Source: Engraulis encrasicolus (taxonomy: Eukaryota > Chordata > Actinopteri > Clupeiformes > Engraulidae). From it: a stretch of 64,000 bases of DNA. Below, in pieces: positions 1-13,594 of this stretch. The number at the start of each line of letters is the position of its first letter. Within the stretch, counting starts at the first letter, position 1. The translations under genes and the position numbers were made by a program. The notes beneath the pieces are model-generated. The model was not told where the DNA came from and ran no database searches. It saw only the letters and a program-made list of their open reading frames with translations. The stretch is taken from positions 60,195,814 to 60,259,813 of the forward strand of contig NC_085857.1 of assembly GCF_034702125.1 (NCBI RefSeq), given 5' to 3'.

Positions 1-2009
1 GATGAAGGTGGTGTGTTCTGTCTTCTGTATAGCCACTTACACACTGGGTACTTAACATGTGAATAGAGATAGGTGTGACTTCGGAGGCTACTGCAGGCAG
101 AGAGTGCAGAAAATCCAAAGATTTCTCAAGAGGTCTCAAGGTTTTTAGATGCGTCCAGCATCTCTATAACAGGGTCTGTCTGTCCGTCCGTCCGTCCGTC
201 TGAAACGCTTTCATTAAATTGTTGTCCGTCTGAAACGCTTTCTTTAAATTGTTCCTTCCTGTGGCCACAAGGCGGCAGACTTGCCATTTTGGACCGGAGC
301 GAATGCGTGCAAGCAAACCGGATGCTAACGTTGGCGAAAAGTAGCCTAGCCACAGGCTAACTGACAAACGTGAGGCCAACAACTCAGCTGATCGTGATGT
401 ACGCCACAAATACACCAATCGACCTCATATTTAGACACTACAATGTTGATTTCTGCCTTCGATTTTCATCAGTTAAGAAATCTAGCGTCGGATTAACACA
501 TTATTAAGGTAGTAAAGCGAGTTGCCGCCATGTTTGTTTTCCAGAATCACCCGGGTAGAGAGCTCACGTGCAGCATTCTGGGTAATTGAGTTTCACGTTA
601 TCAATGCAGAAAATGCGTGTTTTTAAAAAAAAATGCAGTGAGTTTAAAAAATCAAACCAACTGCCATTTGGAAGGGCAATGGTGCTTTTCGTTGCGCTCA
701 GAGAGAGTAGTACAGGAGAGAACGCGTCTTTCGTAATTGCTTTGCAGTCGTGTGCATTTGATAAACTCTGGCGTTCACTGCTTTGTGCCTTGACGGTGAA
801 GCTGGTTGTTTGAAAAAAAGTCCATAATTCACCTAAAGGGTCAACCCATAAGCGCATGATTCACCAAACGGTTTTATTTATTTATTATTTGTCGATGTTT
901 AGATTCTTTCCCACATGCACATAATGCTGAAATGGCGTGATACTAAAGGTTGTTAGGCCTAATAAATGTCTGGTAATTTGTAATGTAGCCTACTTCATCT
1001 AGGCTATGTGAAATTTCAAATCATAGCCTATGGTTCTTTTCCAAATCCAAGAATGATGATAAGCTTATTAGGCCTATACCCTAAACTGCAAAAAATAAAG
1101 CCATGTCTCGCCATTTTGCTGCCTTGCTGCCTGCCACAATATTTGGAGTGTCCATGATGACCAATAAACAAAAAGTACATCCTCGGGGGGCGTTGACAGG
1201 CTAGGAGGAGGCCAGGGGGGCGTTTGGGGGGGGGGAATGGCATAGTTGGAACTGGCATAGAGGGACGCATCTGTTGTCTGCCTGTCGGCCTTGTTAATGG
1301 TGCTTCTTATATGTTTGAACAACAACAACTCACAGAGTTACAGATGTGTTTTTGGAGAAGTGTGAAATCCGGTCACTGGTGACCGGCCGGACCTCAGGGG
1401 GTTAAAGGGCTTGAAATGACTCGCCAATTCAGTGACGTTTTTAATGCTATAGGTCTTACTACAACTAAGACATTTGGGAGCTTAGATACATGGGAATGAG
1501 ACCTCGCCAATTGAGCTAGTGGCTAGCCCACCTCTTGTCAAATAATACAGCTAGCTAGAAGGTATGCACCATGTTGACAACGATCATATTAGTTTATACA
1601 ACCATTTAACAAGCCCGAAATTTCTCAACATTTCGCTAGTTGAGCAAGGAGGGCCATGTGGTTGAAAACTATGTATTTTTGAACTTGTGTAAGTGAAACA
1701 CACAATTTATTAGGTAACTCGTTGCTGTTGCTGTGGTGGTGGTCAGACGCATTCATTGTAGTGTTCATGCTTGGAATCCATCCACTGTAGCTGATTTGAA
1801 AACAAGTACCGGTATGCAAAGAAGAGTTGTCAAAATTCATCCACAGTGATGAAATAATCACTGAGAAACTGCATTTTATGTTTCCTTGGGTCATCCTTGT
1901 TTATTTGTTTACATTTGTGTGGTGGTCTGAAAAGGTTAAGTGTGCCAAATGTGCAAAAAAGTAAAACATCAGTAATGGGGCAAAACATACGCACAGCACT
2001 GTATTTTAT
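1..2009. other. Intronic or upstream sequence, no gene seen
   Basis: No coding exon is recognisable. Bases 20-113 are an inverted copy of a dispersed repeat also present at 17783-17866. Bases 180-202 are a short (CCGT)n run, followed by a tandem duplication of a ~28-bp unit (GTCTGAAACGCTTTC core) at 200-255. Around 1380-1405 the words GACCGGCCGGACC and AGGGGGTTAA look like the right terminus of a piggyBac-like MITE (TTAA target); no matching left end was found. The region presumably belongs to the CASKIN intron upstream of exon 1. Confidence 0.5.
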
Positions 2010-2250
2010 TTCATGTTATTTTAATGTTTTATTTCTATTTTTACCATTTATTCTATGCCATTTTAATATTCTATAAATAGGCTATTATATTTATTTCATG
2101 CTATTTTAACATATTATTATTATTTTACTTTATGCCATTTTAGTATTTTATTATTAGTTCCCTTTTAGTGTTCTATTAATATTTTATTTCATGCTATTTT
2201 ATTATTATTTCATGCCATTTTAGAATTCTATTAATATTTTATTTAATGCC
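2010..2250. repeat. AT-rich degenerate minisatellite upstream of exon 1
   Basis: Diverged tandem units of about 30-45 bp contain TTTATTTCATGCYATTTTA and TATTCTATTAATATT. The same words reappear after the exon (about 2515-2545, ATGCCATTTTAATATTTTAT), so the exon lies inside the array. The repeat ends about 20 bp before the exon 1 acceptor. Confidence 0.7.
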
Positions 2251-2270
2251 TCTCTCTTGACCAACCCCAG

Positions 2271-2470
2271 CTCAGCTCTAATAGCCGTAGCCAACCGCTG
2301 CTGTCCGCCACCACACGTCCTCGCCGCAGGACCCCCCCCCCCCCCCCCAAACGCTCCTGCTCCTCTGTCTCCCACGGCAACCTGGCAGAGGAGGGGGCGG
2401 CGCCAACACCCGTATCCCTTGGAGACCAGGGGGCAGAGCAAACAACAGGGCTGCTCAGCGTCAACTTCAG
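2271..2470 (+). CDS. CASKIN-like gene, exon 1 of the window (proline-rich region)
   Basis: This exon encodes part of the proline-rich linker of a CASK-interacting scaffold protein, a neuronal or synaptic adaptor in the known family. Acceptor CCAACCCCAG precedes 2271 and donor GTTTGC follows 2470. The frame opens in phase 0 with LSSNSRSQPLLSATTRPRR, continues with RTPPPPPKRSCSSVS and ends TTGLLSVNF plus two bases (AG). The motif order SRSQ / RRR / PPPPPKR / SSVS agrees with the CASKIN proline-rich region as I recall it. The 17-C run (2332-2348) codes for proline in frame, so assembly errors here would shift frame. The last two bases join the G at 12985 to make Arg. No start codon is expected because upstream exons lie outside the window. 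Confidence 0.82.
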
Positions 2471-2678
2471 GTTTGCTATGATTCTTGTGGATTTTATTCG
2501 TTATAGTATATTGTTATTTTTTATGCCATTTTAATATTTTATGATTGATCAGCATATTTTGACCCTTTAGCTTTTGCGTTTCGGTTTTATTTTATTTTTA
2601 TTTTTCATTTTGCTTCAAACTTTTTCAAAATTGTTGTTAATCTAACTGTTAAGCACATTGAGCTGCATGTATTTGTAT

Positions 2679-2770
2679 TAGGGATGCAAATTATCGATTG
2701 ATTCATTAATAATTAATTGATTTATCGTATTGATCGACTTTTGATTGATAACCGTTTTCACCTGAATTTC
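2679..2770 (+). mobile_element. hAT-like terminal fragment (left)
   Basis: GGGATGCAAATTATCGATT and following ATTAAT-rich sequence resemble a hAT MITE terminus. A partner terminus in the opposite orientation (TTAATCATTTGCATCCC) lies at 12716-12736. The flanks do not give a matching 8-bp target duplication, so these may be separate insertions rather than two ends of one element. Confidence 0.35.
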
Positions 2771-2884
2771 ATTGTTTCAAAAGGGCCTTTTAAAATATTA
2801 GCTTAATAATTAAAACACTGAGTTCAAAAAGTACAAACTATATTATCATTTGATTAGATTTCACAGCATTAGAGTGGTGTGATT

Positions 2885-4040
2885 TTAAAAATGATGATAG
2901 GTCTTTAAATGACAAGTGCTCGCTCTTCTTAAGTATAATTGAAGATGTGAAAGATACATTTGTGAGGAAATGCATAAATCGGCGTATAAAGAAATCTATT
3001 TTACCTTGGTTAAATGATGAGTTACAGAGGCTAATGAGGAAAAGGGATCATGCACTTAAAACTTCCCTAAAAAGTAAATTGGACAGTGATTACAGGATTG
3101 AGGATTAAAGTAACATGCATGCTCCGAAAATCTAAAGCAGATTATTTTGTTAACCTTATTAACTATGCAAGAGGTAATGGCCAACAAAAATGGAAACACT
3201 TAAATACAATGGCAAGAAAAGAATCAAAAGGAAATCATTCAATATAAAGTTAAATATTAATGGAAATATCTCAAGAGATGACAGATACATGTAAATTGCA
3301 CTTTTTTAAGGAACCTGTTGAAACAGTAGCAAAAACATTTGGTCATTGGAATATACTTATCTCCACACCTAACTATGAACACCCAGTTTTTAATCTCCTC
3401 TTTGATTCCTCAATGTTGAAAAGTTATGCAAGTGCACTCTGCAAACCCATTATGCATCTTGTAAATATGTCAATCAATCAGTGTCTATTTCCTGATGCCT
3501 GGAAAAAGCTGTGATAAAACCTATTTTCAAAGCCGGGAAGTCTACTGATGTGGCAAACTACAGTCCTATAAGTATACTCCCTATCATCTCCAAGGTAGTT
3601 GAGAGGGTTGTCACACAACAACTCACCAACCATCTTAATTTGTGCCACGTCCCACTGCATGCAATACAATTTGGGTTCAGGGTGAATCACTCCACAGATA
3701 CTGCTCTTTGCTACTTTGTGGAAGAATTTAAATCCAAGGTTGATAAGGGTGTAGTTACAGCAATTGTCCTGGACTTGAAAAAAGTCTTTGACAATGTAAA
3801 CAGTAATCTTTTAGTTTTTAAACTGTCTTCACATAACATCTCTGCTGACACAATCAAATGGTTTACTTCATATCTATCAAGTAGGAAGAATTGCACCTGA
3901 ATTAATGATACACTCTCCACTGAAGATACGTGTTCAATAGGGGTGCCCCAGGCTTCCATCCTGGGCCCTCTATTGTTCAGTATAAATGATTTTCCCTCAG
4001 TATGTCCTGATGTTAATAGCAAGCAGCAAACTTTAAACAA
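2885..4040 (+). mobile_element. Decayed LINE fragment with reverse transcriptase (L2/CR1/Rex1-like)
   Basis: The sequence encodes a broken non-LTR retrotransposon ORF2. A linker-like part (CINRRIKKSILPWLNDELQ, about 2967) is followed from 3511 by an RT core: PISILPIISKVVERVV, FGFRVNHSTDTAL, then AIVLDLKKVFDNVN, where the usual LDLSKAFDTV has become LDLKKVFDNV. A stop after SSRKNCT (3898) is followed by GVPQASILGPLLFS, with Ala replacing the usual Gly of PQGS. The FADD/YADD catalytic box is missing because the fragment ends at about 4040. It is inactive and lies in intron 1. Confidence 0.8.
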
Positions 4041-4082
4041 CAGCATGTGGAAATCCTATTGACTTTGGAGGGCTAAAGTCAA

Positions 4083-4505
4083 AATAGCCTAAAAGACATC
4101 AAGACTATACTGTACTCTACTGCATTGCACTGTACTGTACTCTACTATACTGTGCTGTACTGTGCTGTACTGTACTGTACTGTACTGTACTGTACTGTAC
4201 TGTACTGTACTGTACTGTACTGTAATTTGATATAGCGTACTGTACTGCACCGTACAGTATGCTACTGTACTGTACTGTACTGTACTGTACTGCACTTAAC
4301 TAGACTGCACCGTACTGTATGCTACTGTACTGTACAGTATACTACTGTACTGTACTGTACTGTACTGTACTTTACTCTACTGCACCTTACTGTATGCTAC
4401 TGTACTTTACCATACTGCACCGTACTGTAAGCTACTGTACTGTACTGCACCGTTCTGTATGCTGCTGTACTGTACTGCACTCCACTGCACTGCACTGTAC
4501 TGTAC
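4083..4505. repeat. (TACTG)n pentanucleotide array
   Basis: About 420 bp of imperfect TACTG repeats, with interspersed TACTCTACTGCA and CACCGTACTGTATGC variants that suggest a second-order period. A short relative occurs at 18375-18400. All long open frames here are repeat artefacts (QYSTV / YCTVL periodicity). Confidence 0.9.
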
Positions 4506-5540
4506 AGACAACATAGGCCTACATAGAACTGAAACATGTAGAGCATTCTGAGGACATGTACAATATGATGCAAAAAGGTGTAGGATGAGTGGGAATGAGT
4601 TACTGTTACCACTCAAAATCTTGAAGGTAAAAAAAAAGTCTTGTGGCATTTTGTTTGGGGGGGGGTGGGGGTATGGTAGACTCTCCTTCCTCCCAGACTA
4701 TTTGTGTGCCTTGCATATCAAGAAAATGAGCACAGGTATACCATATGATAATTGTTGTTTTATATAGATATTTCTCCTATGGGTAAGGGAAGCAAAGACC
4801 TACGGTACATGTTGTCCATCAGCTGTCAGTTTTGATAGCAATTTAAGTGCTCAATGATTACTGAGCTAACTAATACAACTTTTGACACAAGTACTAGGCG
4901 AGTACTTGTCTGCAAATAATAAAAAAAATGTACCTCTGTCTTCTTACTCAACATATAATTAGAAATCATTTTCATTTAATTTGAACTGAAGCCATTCTGT
5001 AGCCTACATGCGTATATTGAGTAATCTATAATGTCATTCTAAAGATGACTGAAATGCTCTCACAATATGCATAATGCCTTGTAAAAATGTAGAATTAGGT
5101 GATCTTATGGGGTTCTTCATACATATGGAAAGGTCCTGTCCTTTACCCTCTCTCATACAAATAAAATATATCTGTTATGGAAATTAGAGGATGGAGAACC
5201 TGCTACCTAGGACACCTTGCACTGACACTATCATATCACATTCAGATGCTGCTGAGTGAGCATTAGCAGCTGTCTATTCTCACCATAGTTTTAGTGTGGG
5301 CAGTGCTCATTTTAATTCAGACCAAGAATCTTCTCAAATCGTTCACAATGTTACATTTGCTGTCAAGCATTTAAGCACAGACTCACCCGTACTTTCACAC
5401 TATGCACATTTTTGTAGTTTCATCAATCTGGTCAAGCAGGCTACCCTTGCTTCATCTCTGCTGAGGACTATATTAACATTGTCAGCTAAGTATAATGTCA
5501 TGTAATAACAATGTAATGCATTACCAACATGACATTGTAT
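4506..5540. other. Intronic sequence, nothing recognised
   Basis: AT-rich unique-looking sequence with poly-A and poly-G runs (4631, 4660). No coding similarity, RNA gene or clear repeat termini were seen on either strand. Confidence 0.5.
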
Positions 5541-5554
5541 ATGACATGGTAAAC

Positions 5555-6234
5555 ATGTCGAGGGGCACCCCTTCTAGGATGTCTTCAAATCACTCAAGGA
5601 ACATGTGTACCGAATTACATGCTTCTATCCAGCGCGTAACGATTTCTCGCCTTAGAGCCCCTACTAAAAGGTCTCCTAACCAAAGGTCTCCTGAAGGGGT
5701 GTTTACCCGACAGAAAGTGGATACCAGAAATGAACTGAAATGACTTATCTCTGTCTATAGGATCTCTGCTTGTAACGATAACCGGATTAGCCGAGTCTAT
5801 TCGTCCACAACCCGAACCTGATTCAGAGGAAAAGGATTGGGATGATACACGGTCACAACTTAGCCGAGCGGTTGAATCCCTCATGTCTGCCTCTGTGTTT
5901 ACCCAGCGGCCAACTTCCCCTGACGTAGACGATGCCCTAGTGGACTGCGTGTCCATAGCGGCTACTGATCCTTTGGATGAAAGTGAAATTCCAGACCAGT
6001 TTTTCGATTTGGGTTTTTCCCCGTCCCAAGCTGGCTCAGTCGCGAGCTCAGATGGTGATGGTTTTGCGAGTATCGCAGATTCCATCCTTTCTCTTTGCCG
6101 TAAAGCGGCAGATAAGTTGGCCACTCCGTGGCCAGCCCCACCTGCCCCATAAAAGCAGTCTTTTGTCGATGGCTTTTATCTCCCTTGAGCGACTCCGGCT
6201 GTCCAGGAGGTAATTCTTCCATTTCAGGACATTA
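5555..6234 (+). pseudogene. DIRS-like gag remnant, 5' part
   Basis: From 5739 to 6152 an open frame of about 137 codons has unusually GC-rich, coding-like composition, including PQPEPDSEEKDWDDTRSQL, SPDVDDALVDCVSIAATDP and GFSPSQAGSVASS. The acidic DDA-SIAASD-like segment followed by a GS-rich spacer and a helix resembles gag proteins of fish DIRS-type tyrosine-recombinase retrotransposons as I recall them. The part upstream (from the ATG at 5555) is in another frame, so it is frameshifted. The 3' part continues after the insertion at 6239-7578. Identification is by pattern only; no RT or recombinase was found nearby. Confidence 0.42.
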
Positions 6235-6238
6235 TCAC

Positions 6239-7578
6239 TAGCCTTGGTCTCATTGCAGGGCCAGCCCCGGGCTGGCCCGGACAAAAGGGGGCTGACGGTG
6301 ATCTCATCAAAAGGGGGCTAGGTGCTAAAGATGGCCGCCGGGCCAGGTTGTGGGGCTAAGGGCCGCTTTCCCTGGCCCGTCGAATTCAATGGGCCATCCG
6401 GGGCCATCAAGCACCGCCGAGGCTCGGAGGCGGGGTCAACCTCTGTGTTAATGTGGCTGCATGGGGGACTTATCGCTAAATTCTGGGCAAATTATGGTTA
6501 AGCATTAGTTTGGGGTGTTTGGCTTTCTTATGGCATAATTTCATAAGATGCAACCTTGGCACTTCTGTTTGTGTTTTTAAAGTTATTTAGCCAACATAAC
6601 TTTTTTGTTGTTATCAGGGCATCATGGGCACCACTACACTTAAACTTGGGATGTCATAGCTAAGTCATGTCTGCTTTTTTCTGCTTTTAGCCGCCAACTC
6701 TTGTGCCATTATCGTGATTTGGCATGCTTTCCACTGGACACCAATAAAAAGTGTCTCACAAATACTCACACATGACATTTATGTCGGCTTATTTAGCTTT
6801 TGCGCTATTATCGCCGAAGGTCTGGTAGGCTATATCGCACGTTTCAGACAGATCGCCAAACACAGTTTGAAATTTACACAAGGGCTTTAATGTCAAATGG
6901 ATGGAAATAACATGAATGAATAGACAAGTGGCACGCCGCAACGAGGGGGTGTGTCGCTATGTCCGGGGCTCATAATTTTCTATAGCAACTGATGAAGGTG
7001 CTATGTCTCCGGGATTTGGTCTCCTTTCACATGGTAACTTATTCAATTACCTGCACATTCATGTCTCGCTATGTCCGGGGCTCATGCTTCTGTGCGCGAT
7101 TGGGGGGATTAACTGGGCATGTTCGCACGTCTCCTTCTGTTCACTCTCAGTTGTCGAGCTGCTCGTATTTTCATGCGTCTTTGTCTTCTTAACATGCGCT
7201 GCGTCCCATACAGCTTCTGAATCGACAACTTTGGCATGTAATAAAACTGTTCTTGAAAGGCAAGCCATTTTCTTTGCAGTTCTTGTCGTCTTTGTCCGTA
7301 GGCTACGAGCCAAACGGCGACCTGCTCAAGCAGAGTTTGCTCAATTTTCTTCTCCTTCTTTGTCGTTGTTCTGTTGTTGTCCTTCTGTGATTTGGGGCGA
7401 AAGTGGGCTGTGCCCGACTGACGTTTCACAAACAAGGCGTGTACCTGAATGTGCCTGGGGTCGGCTATGAGTCCGATCAGGCAAAAAATGGCCCGGGGCC
7501 GGCAGCTCCGAGCCGGCCACTCTCCTGAGCCCCGGGCGGCCCCGGGCCGCTGAAGCGCGGCTAATGAGACCAAGGCTA
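6239..7578. mobile_element. GC-rich non-autonomous DNA transposon with 16-bp TIRs
   Basis: The ends are perfect inverted repeats: TAGCCTTGGTCTCATT at the left, AATGAGACCAAGGCTA at the right. The flanking TA could be the target duplication, as in Tc1/mariner-type insertion, but this is not certain. Subterminal parts are very GC-rich (GGGCTGGCCCGG, GGCCCCGGGCCG). Internally TCGCTATGTCCGGGGCTCAT occurs twice (about 6952 and 7065). The element separates two parts of a gag-like remnant, which supports insertion. The frame at 7003-7470 shows no recognisable domain. Confidence 0.6.
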
Positions 7579-7915
7579 TTGAGGTCCAGAGCCCCTGTTC
7601 ATGGTTTTTCCATGCTCAACATGGATGGCATGGATAACTTGTGGGACTGGCCTCCACGTATGGAGAGGAGTCTTGCCGGACACTTAGTATCCTCCTAAGG
7701 GGCAGTGTCCCTGGTGTCTACGGCACCTAAGTTGCAAATCATCAGGCAGACATCAGGACAGCCTCTGACCATATTTTGAGGTCCTCTCGTTGCATAGCAC
7801 AGGCTTCTGGTCGCCCTATGGCACTTTTGCCAGTTTTCCACCTCGGGCTGGCCGTGCTGTGTGGTATTATGGCAGGCTATATTGATCTGAGTGCGGCGAT
7901 CAAACAAGCCTAGAT
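7579..7915 (+). pseudogene. DIRS-like gag remnant, 3' part
   Basis: Translation in broken frames gives WPPRMERSLAGHL, VSLVSTAPKLQIIRQTSGQ and then DIRTASDHILRSSRCIAQASG. The last resembles the conserved helix of fish DIRS gag (LRRATDLALRATK-type). Stops and frame changes make it non-functional. It continues the remnant found before the 6239-7578 insertion. A distant LAP2-alpha-like or other gag origin is possible. Confidence 0.4.
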
Positions 7916-8257
7916 TGTTTTTCCACTATCAAACCGTGCTGCCGGCCAGGGGGTGGTGCCAAACATGTGGGCAGTGACAGGTCAGAAGCACCTTAGACTT
8001 AGAAAGTGTCCACACCAGTGAAAAACTTTGAGTACCGACGACATAATGATACGTTTTTCACGCCCATGCGTTGTATACCAAAATGTAAAAATGTGTTTTT
8101 ACGTTTAAACGTCATATTTCGAATCTACACCCTTCAATGCACAATATATGTGATATTGGGAGGTCTGTGATGGACATACAGTAAATGACAAAATTTGCAG
8201 TCAAAAGTTTGTGTCATGATTTGGACATTTTAATTTATCTAATCAACATGTCTCGAT

Positions 8258-8687
8258 TAAGGATAGACCGATATATATATCGGTATCGGTATCGGGCCGA
8301 TATTTGCATATTTTAAGTGTATCGATATCGGCCAATATGCATGTGGTTTTGGCCGATACGCAATATTTATTTTTATGTCATTCGGGTTTTTTTTAAAAGC
8401 GCCAGGACACTTTATTTTTTTATTACTTGATTGTTAGACATTACTTGATTGTTAGAGTGGGTGTTTAAATGTTACAAGTTCTACCTCAATTTGATAATGT
8501 TAAAGGAATGTTTATTTTTAACTTGAGACCTGGAATATTTGTCATTTAACAACCTTTTTTAAAAAAAAAAAAAAAACCCATATCTGCCCCAAATATCGGG
8601 TATCGGAAACCGGGTATCGGCCAAGGGTGATGAAAAAAAAATCGGTATCGCATCGGCCATTAAAAAACGTGTATCGGTCGACCCCTA
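8258..8687. mobile_element. hAT MITE, 430 bp
   Basis: Terminal inverted repeats TAAGGATAGACCGATA (left) and TATCGGTCGACCCCTA (right) are flanked by an 8-bp duplication with one mismatch, GTCTCGAT (8250-8257) and GTCTCAAT (8688-8695). Subterminal sequence is dense in TATCGG / CCGATA words in both orientations (8270-8350, 8595-8675). No coding capacity. The 8-bp TSD supports hAT. Confidence 0.75.
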
Positions 8688-8695
8688 GTCTCAAT

Positions 8696-9830
8696 GCCAA
8701 CCCATGTCGCCTACCGTGAGTAGGCTATGGTATCTGTACTGTAGGCTCCTAATGATCATGCTGCCTGCATTGATGCTACGGCTCTGCATTTCATTTCATT
8801 GCTAAATGATCCTGCAATGATGCTCTTTAACTCTCTCTGTAGCCCTTCACATTGTGGTATTGTCTGGGATGCTGCCGTGCTATGTTGTTGTTTCCCTTGC
8901 ACGGTCGGTGCGCATGCTATAGCGCGTGTAGTGTCTGACTTCACGCGAATGGTAAACACAGAGACCATTGTATATCGTGCCCGGAGTATCTTGAACTTTC
9001 TGGACTTGCTACCTAGACCTTTACCAGATCCTTGGATCCAAATTGCACCAGAACTGTGATTGGAGTAATGCGCTCCCATTTGGAAGTTTGATCGCCAACC
9101 AGATGAGAATTGTTTATTTGATTATTCGCCCCCCCATGTTGAACTTTCTCTGTCTGCCTGTATGGGAAAAGCCAGAATCTAGCATAGATGGCTATATCTC
9201 ATATGTATCGGATAAGCTTCTCATCGAAGTATCATATTATTGTGATTTGTTGTCAAAGTTGGGATAATACTTTCGGGAGTCATCGGGACCTATTTTAGTG
9301 TCTCAACTGCTGCGTGTGTGCAAAGACTTTGTGTTCAGTCCTCGTGAAAAACTTGATTTGCCGATGTTGTAGTGGGTCAGAGCAGGAGGTGTGTCAGAGG
9401 TAACCTTGCACCAAATTCATGTGACTAAACCAACTGGTCCCCTTTCAACCTTGTGATTCTGAAGCAGCGCACCCTTCACAAAAACCTCAATATCTCCGTT
9501 TGTAGCAGAATTCCATGGATACCCACTTCAGTTTAGCTTGGCTTTGCTCTGCAATAAAAGCTCGTAGAGACACACGATTTTCACCCACTAAGAGGGCAAC
9601 ATCTCCACTTTCAAACGAGCCATAACATGTTTCAGTGGCCTTATCACATAATATGCTGTCATTCACCAAACAAACATCAAAAAAGGGCTTAGAACACTGG
9701 TATTCTATGACAAAATTCAGTGAGCACAGCTGGTATTCAATGTGTTAATATAGTGAGCCAATGATGAAGATATTGATGGTTTAAAGCTTTTTTAGCAGAG
9801 GTTCCCAAACTTCTTTCCCCTGCGCACCCC
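8696..9830. other. Intronic sequence, nothing recognised
   Basis: No recognisable gene or complete repeat. A short hAT-terminus-like stretch (CAGAGGTTCCCAAACTTC) sits at about 9797, just before the L2-like LINE. Confidence 0.45.
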
Positions 9831-9848
9831 CTTGTAGTCTACATTTGA

Positions 9849-12035
<2,187 letters not shown>

Positions 12036-12163
12036 GGGACATATACATGATTCAACATCAATCTAGGATGAGTAAACGTTTATTTTTCATAATTTAATTC
12101 AAATATAAAGTTATACTTTCTCTCTGAAAGGTGAAAATTAATTTGTTGCCATATGGCAACAGC

Positions 12164-12455
12164 ATGCATACAGTGACAATCCTTCTATACATGCATTCCA
12201 ATGGGCTCCCATTGAGTTTCATAGGGCAAGGCTCCCATTGAGTTACATAATGCTCTATCTTATTATATTATTTTAACTTGAAAACATTAACTTTTTCAAC
12301 ATTATGCTATTTGTATACCTTAATTCATAAGTTATATGATACTATAGTAACAAAGAAATACATTTCCACATCCATACAGTGACATTCCTTCTATACATGC
12401 ATTCCAATGGACTTCCATTGAGTTACATAGGGCAGGACTCCTATTGAGTTATTGC
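12164..12455 (+). repeat. Direct repeat pair, ~85-bp units
   Basis: CATACAGTGACAATCCTTC with CATTCCAATGGGCTCCCATTG at 12168-12242 recurs at 12374-12450 as CATACAGTGACATTCCTTC with CATTCCAATGGACTTCCATTG. Inside each, TCCCATTGAGTT-type words repeat again. Function unknown. Confidence 0.65.
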
Positions 12456-12599
12456 TGGTAAAGTATGAATAAAATTAAATGTATTTTACTTCAAATAAAC
12501 TATATTTCACTCTAACATTATAATGTTACAATTGTTTACAATTTCCTTCAATATGATATGTTGATATAATTTTTCTTTTCTTCAGATTTGTGTTTAAAT

Positions 12600-12737
12600 T
12601 TGTATTATTTAACCACTTTTAAGTCTAAAAAACACATCTAAAATATATATATATATGATGTTTAAAAGGTTAACAGTTTGTTCGAGCAACCTATTGATCA
12701 ACAATTAATCTAAAGTCAATTAATCATTTGCATCCCC
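12600..12737 (-). mobile_element. hAT-like terminal fragment (right)
   Basis: Ends with TTAATCATTTGCATCCC, the inverted relative of the terminus at 2679. Target duplications are not visible. It lies 250 bp before exon 2. Confidence 0.35.
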
Positions 12738-12984
12738 TGTCACTCTCGTCGTGGGTTTGCTCATCTCTCCACCACCGTTTCCATAACATCATGGACAGAA
12801 AACCTTCCATACCGTCTAATTTTATTGAGTCTTTGTATGTCTGAGTGTCTGTATGTGTTTTTGTTTTTATGTTATATGGTTTGTAAAGCGTCTTCGTGTG
12901 TTGAGAAAAGCAAGAGTACAACAGTACAAAACCTATGTATTACTATTGTGATTATTATTAATATTATCTCTATTATTATTACAG

Positions 12985-13201
12985 GGAGAGGCGGCACTCT
13001 GACTGTGGTTTGGTTGAGAGGCCGCGGAGCGTCAGCGGATTGGTCAATAGGGAAGGGGGCGGTACAAGTGAATTGTTGAACACCAATAGGGAGGGGGGAG
13101 GGGGAAGTGTTCGGGACATCGCTGCCATGCTGGAGATGACATCACCGCTGGGAGGTGGAGCCAGCGTGACCTCATCACCCACAGGATGCAGCTATCTGCA
13201 G
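12985..13201 (+). CDS. CASKIN-like gene, exon 2 of the window
   Basis: Acceptor TATTATTATTACAG precedes 12985; donor GTGCAC follows 13201. The first base completes an Arg codon with the AG of exon 1; the exon ends in phase 0 at a CAG (Gln). It encodes 72 residues: ERRHSDCGLVERPRSVSGL, a glycine-rich part in which NREGGG occurs twice, then SVRDIAAMLEMTSPLGGG and a Ser/Thr-rich end. The composition fits the disordered linker of CASKIN proteins. A (CA)n tract (13209-13257) begins 8 nt into the following intron. The frame and junction phases make a real exon very likely; the family assignment rests on exons 1, 5 and 6. Confidence 0.8.
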
Positions 13202-13594
13202 GTGCACATGCAACACACACATACACACATGCAACACACACACACACACACATACACAATACCAGCATTCACAACAATACGTAGCTTCTATAAAGACACA
13301 AAAATACAATGTATCAGCTTTTCTTATTTTTTCAGAAAAATCCAAACTAAAGGTTGTGGTGATTGTATCTAGGTTTACTACTAATTAATATTTAAGACCA
13401 GTTCCAGTGAAATAGTTGAAATTCAGAAATGCAAGGTTTATTAACTTCAGAGAGGGGGGGAGGAGACCATTAAGCCCAAAGGCCTGTCCACAGGCCTCCT
13501 CACCCCCTCTCCCTGAATAGGTGTTAACGGGTACAGGTACAGACAAAGAAGTGGAAAAGAGAAGACCCAGAACAAAGCCAGTGGCTGAACTTAA

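Noticed and set aside
5615..6124. 169-codon minus-strand frame over the DIRS-like gag remnant
   Set aside because: The + frame has the coherent acidic gag-like composition; the minus frame shows no domain.
7003..7470. 155-codon + frame inside the GC-rich element as transposase
   Set aside because: Cys/Ser/Leu-rich with no DDE or zinc-finger pattern; an equally long frame exists on the opposite strand.
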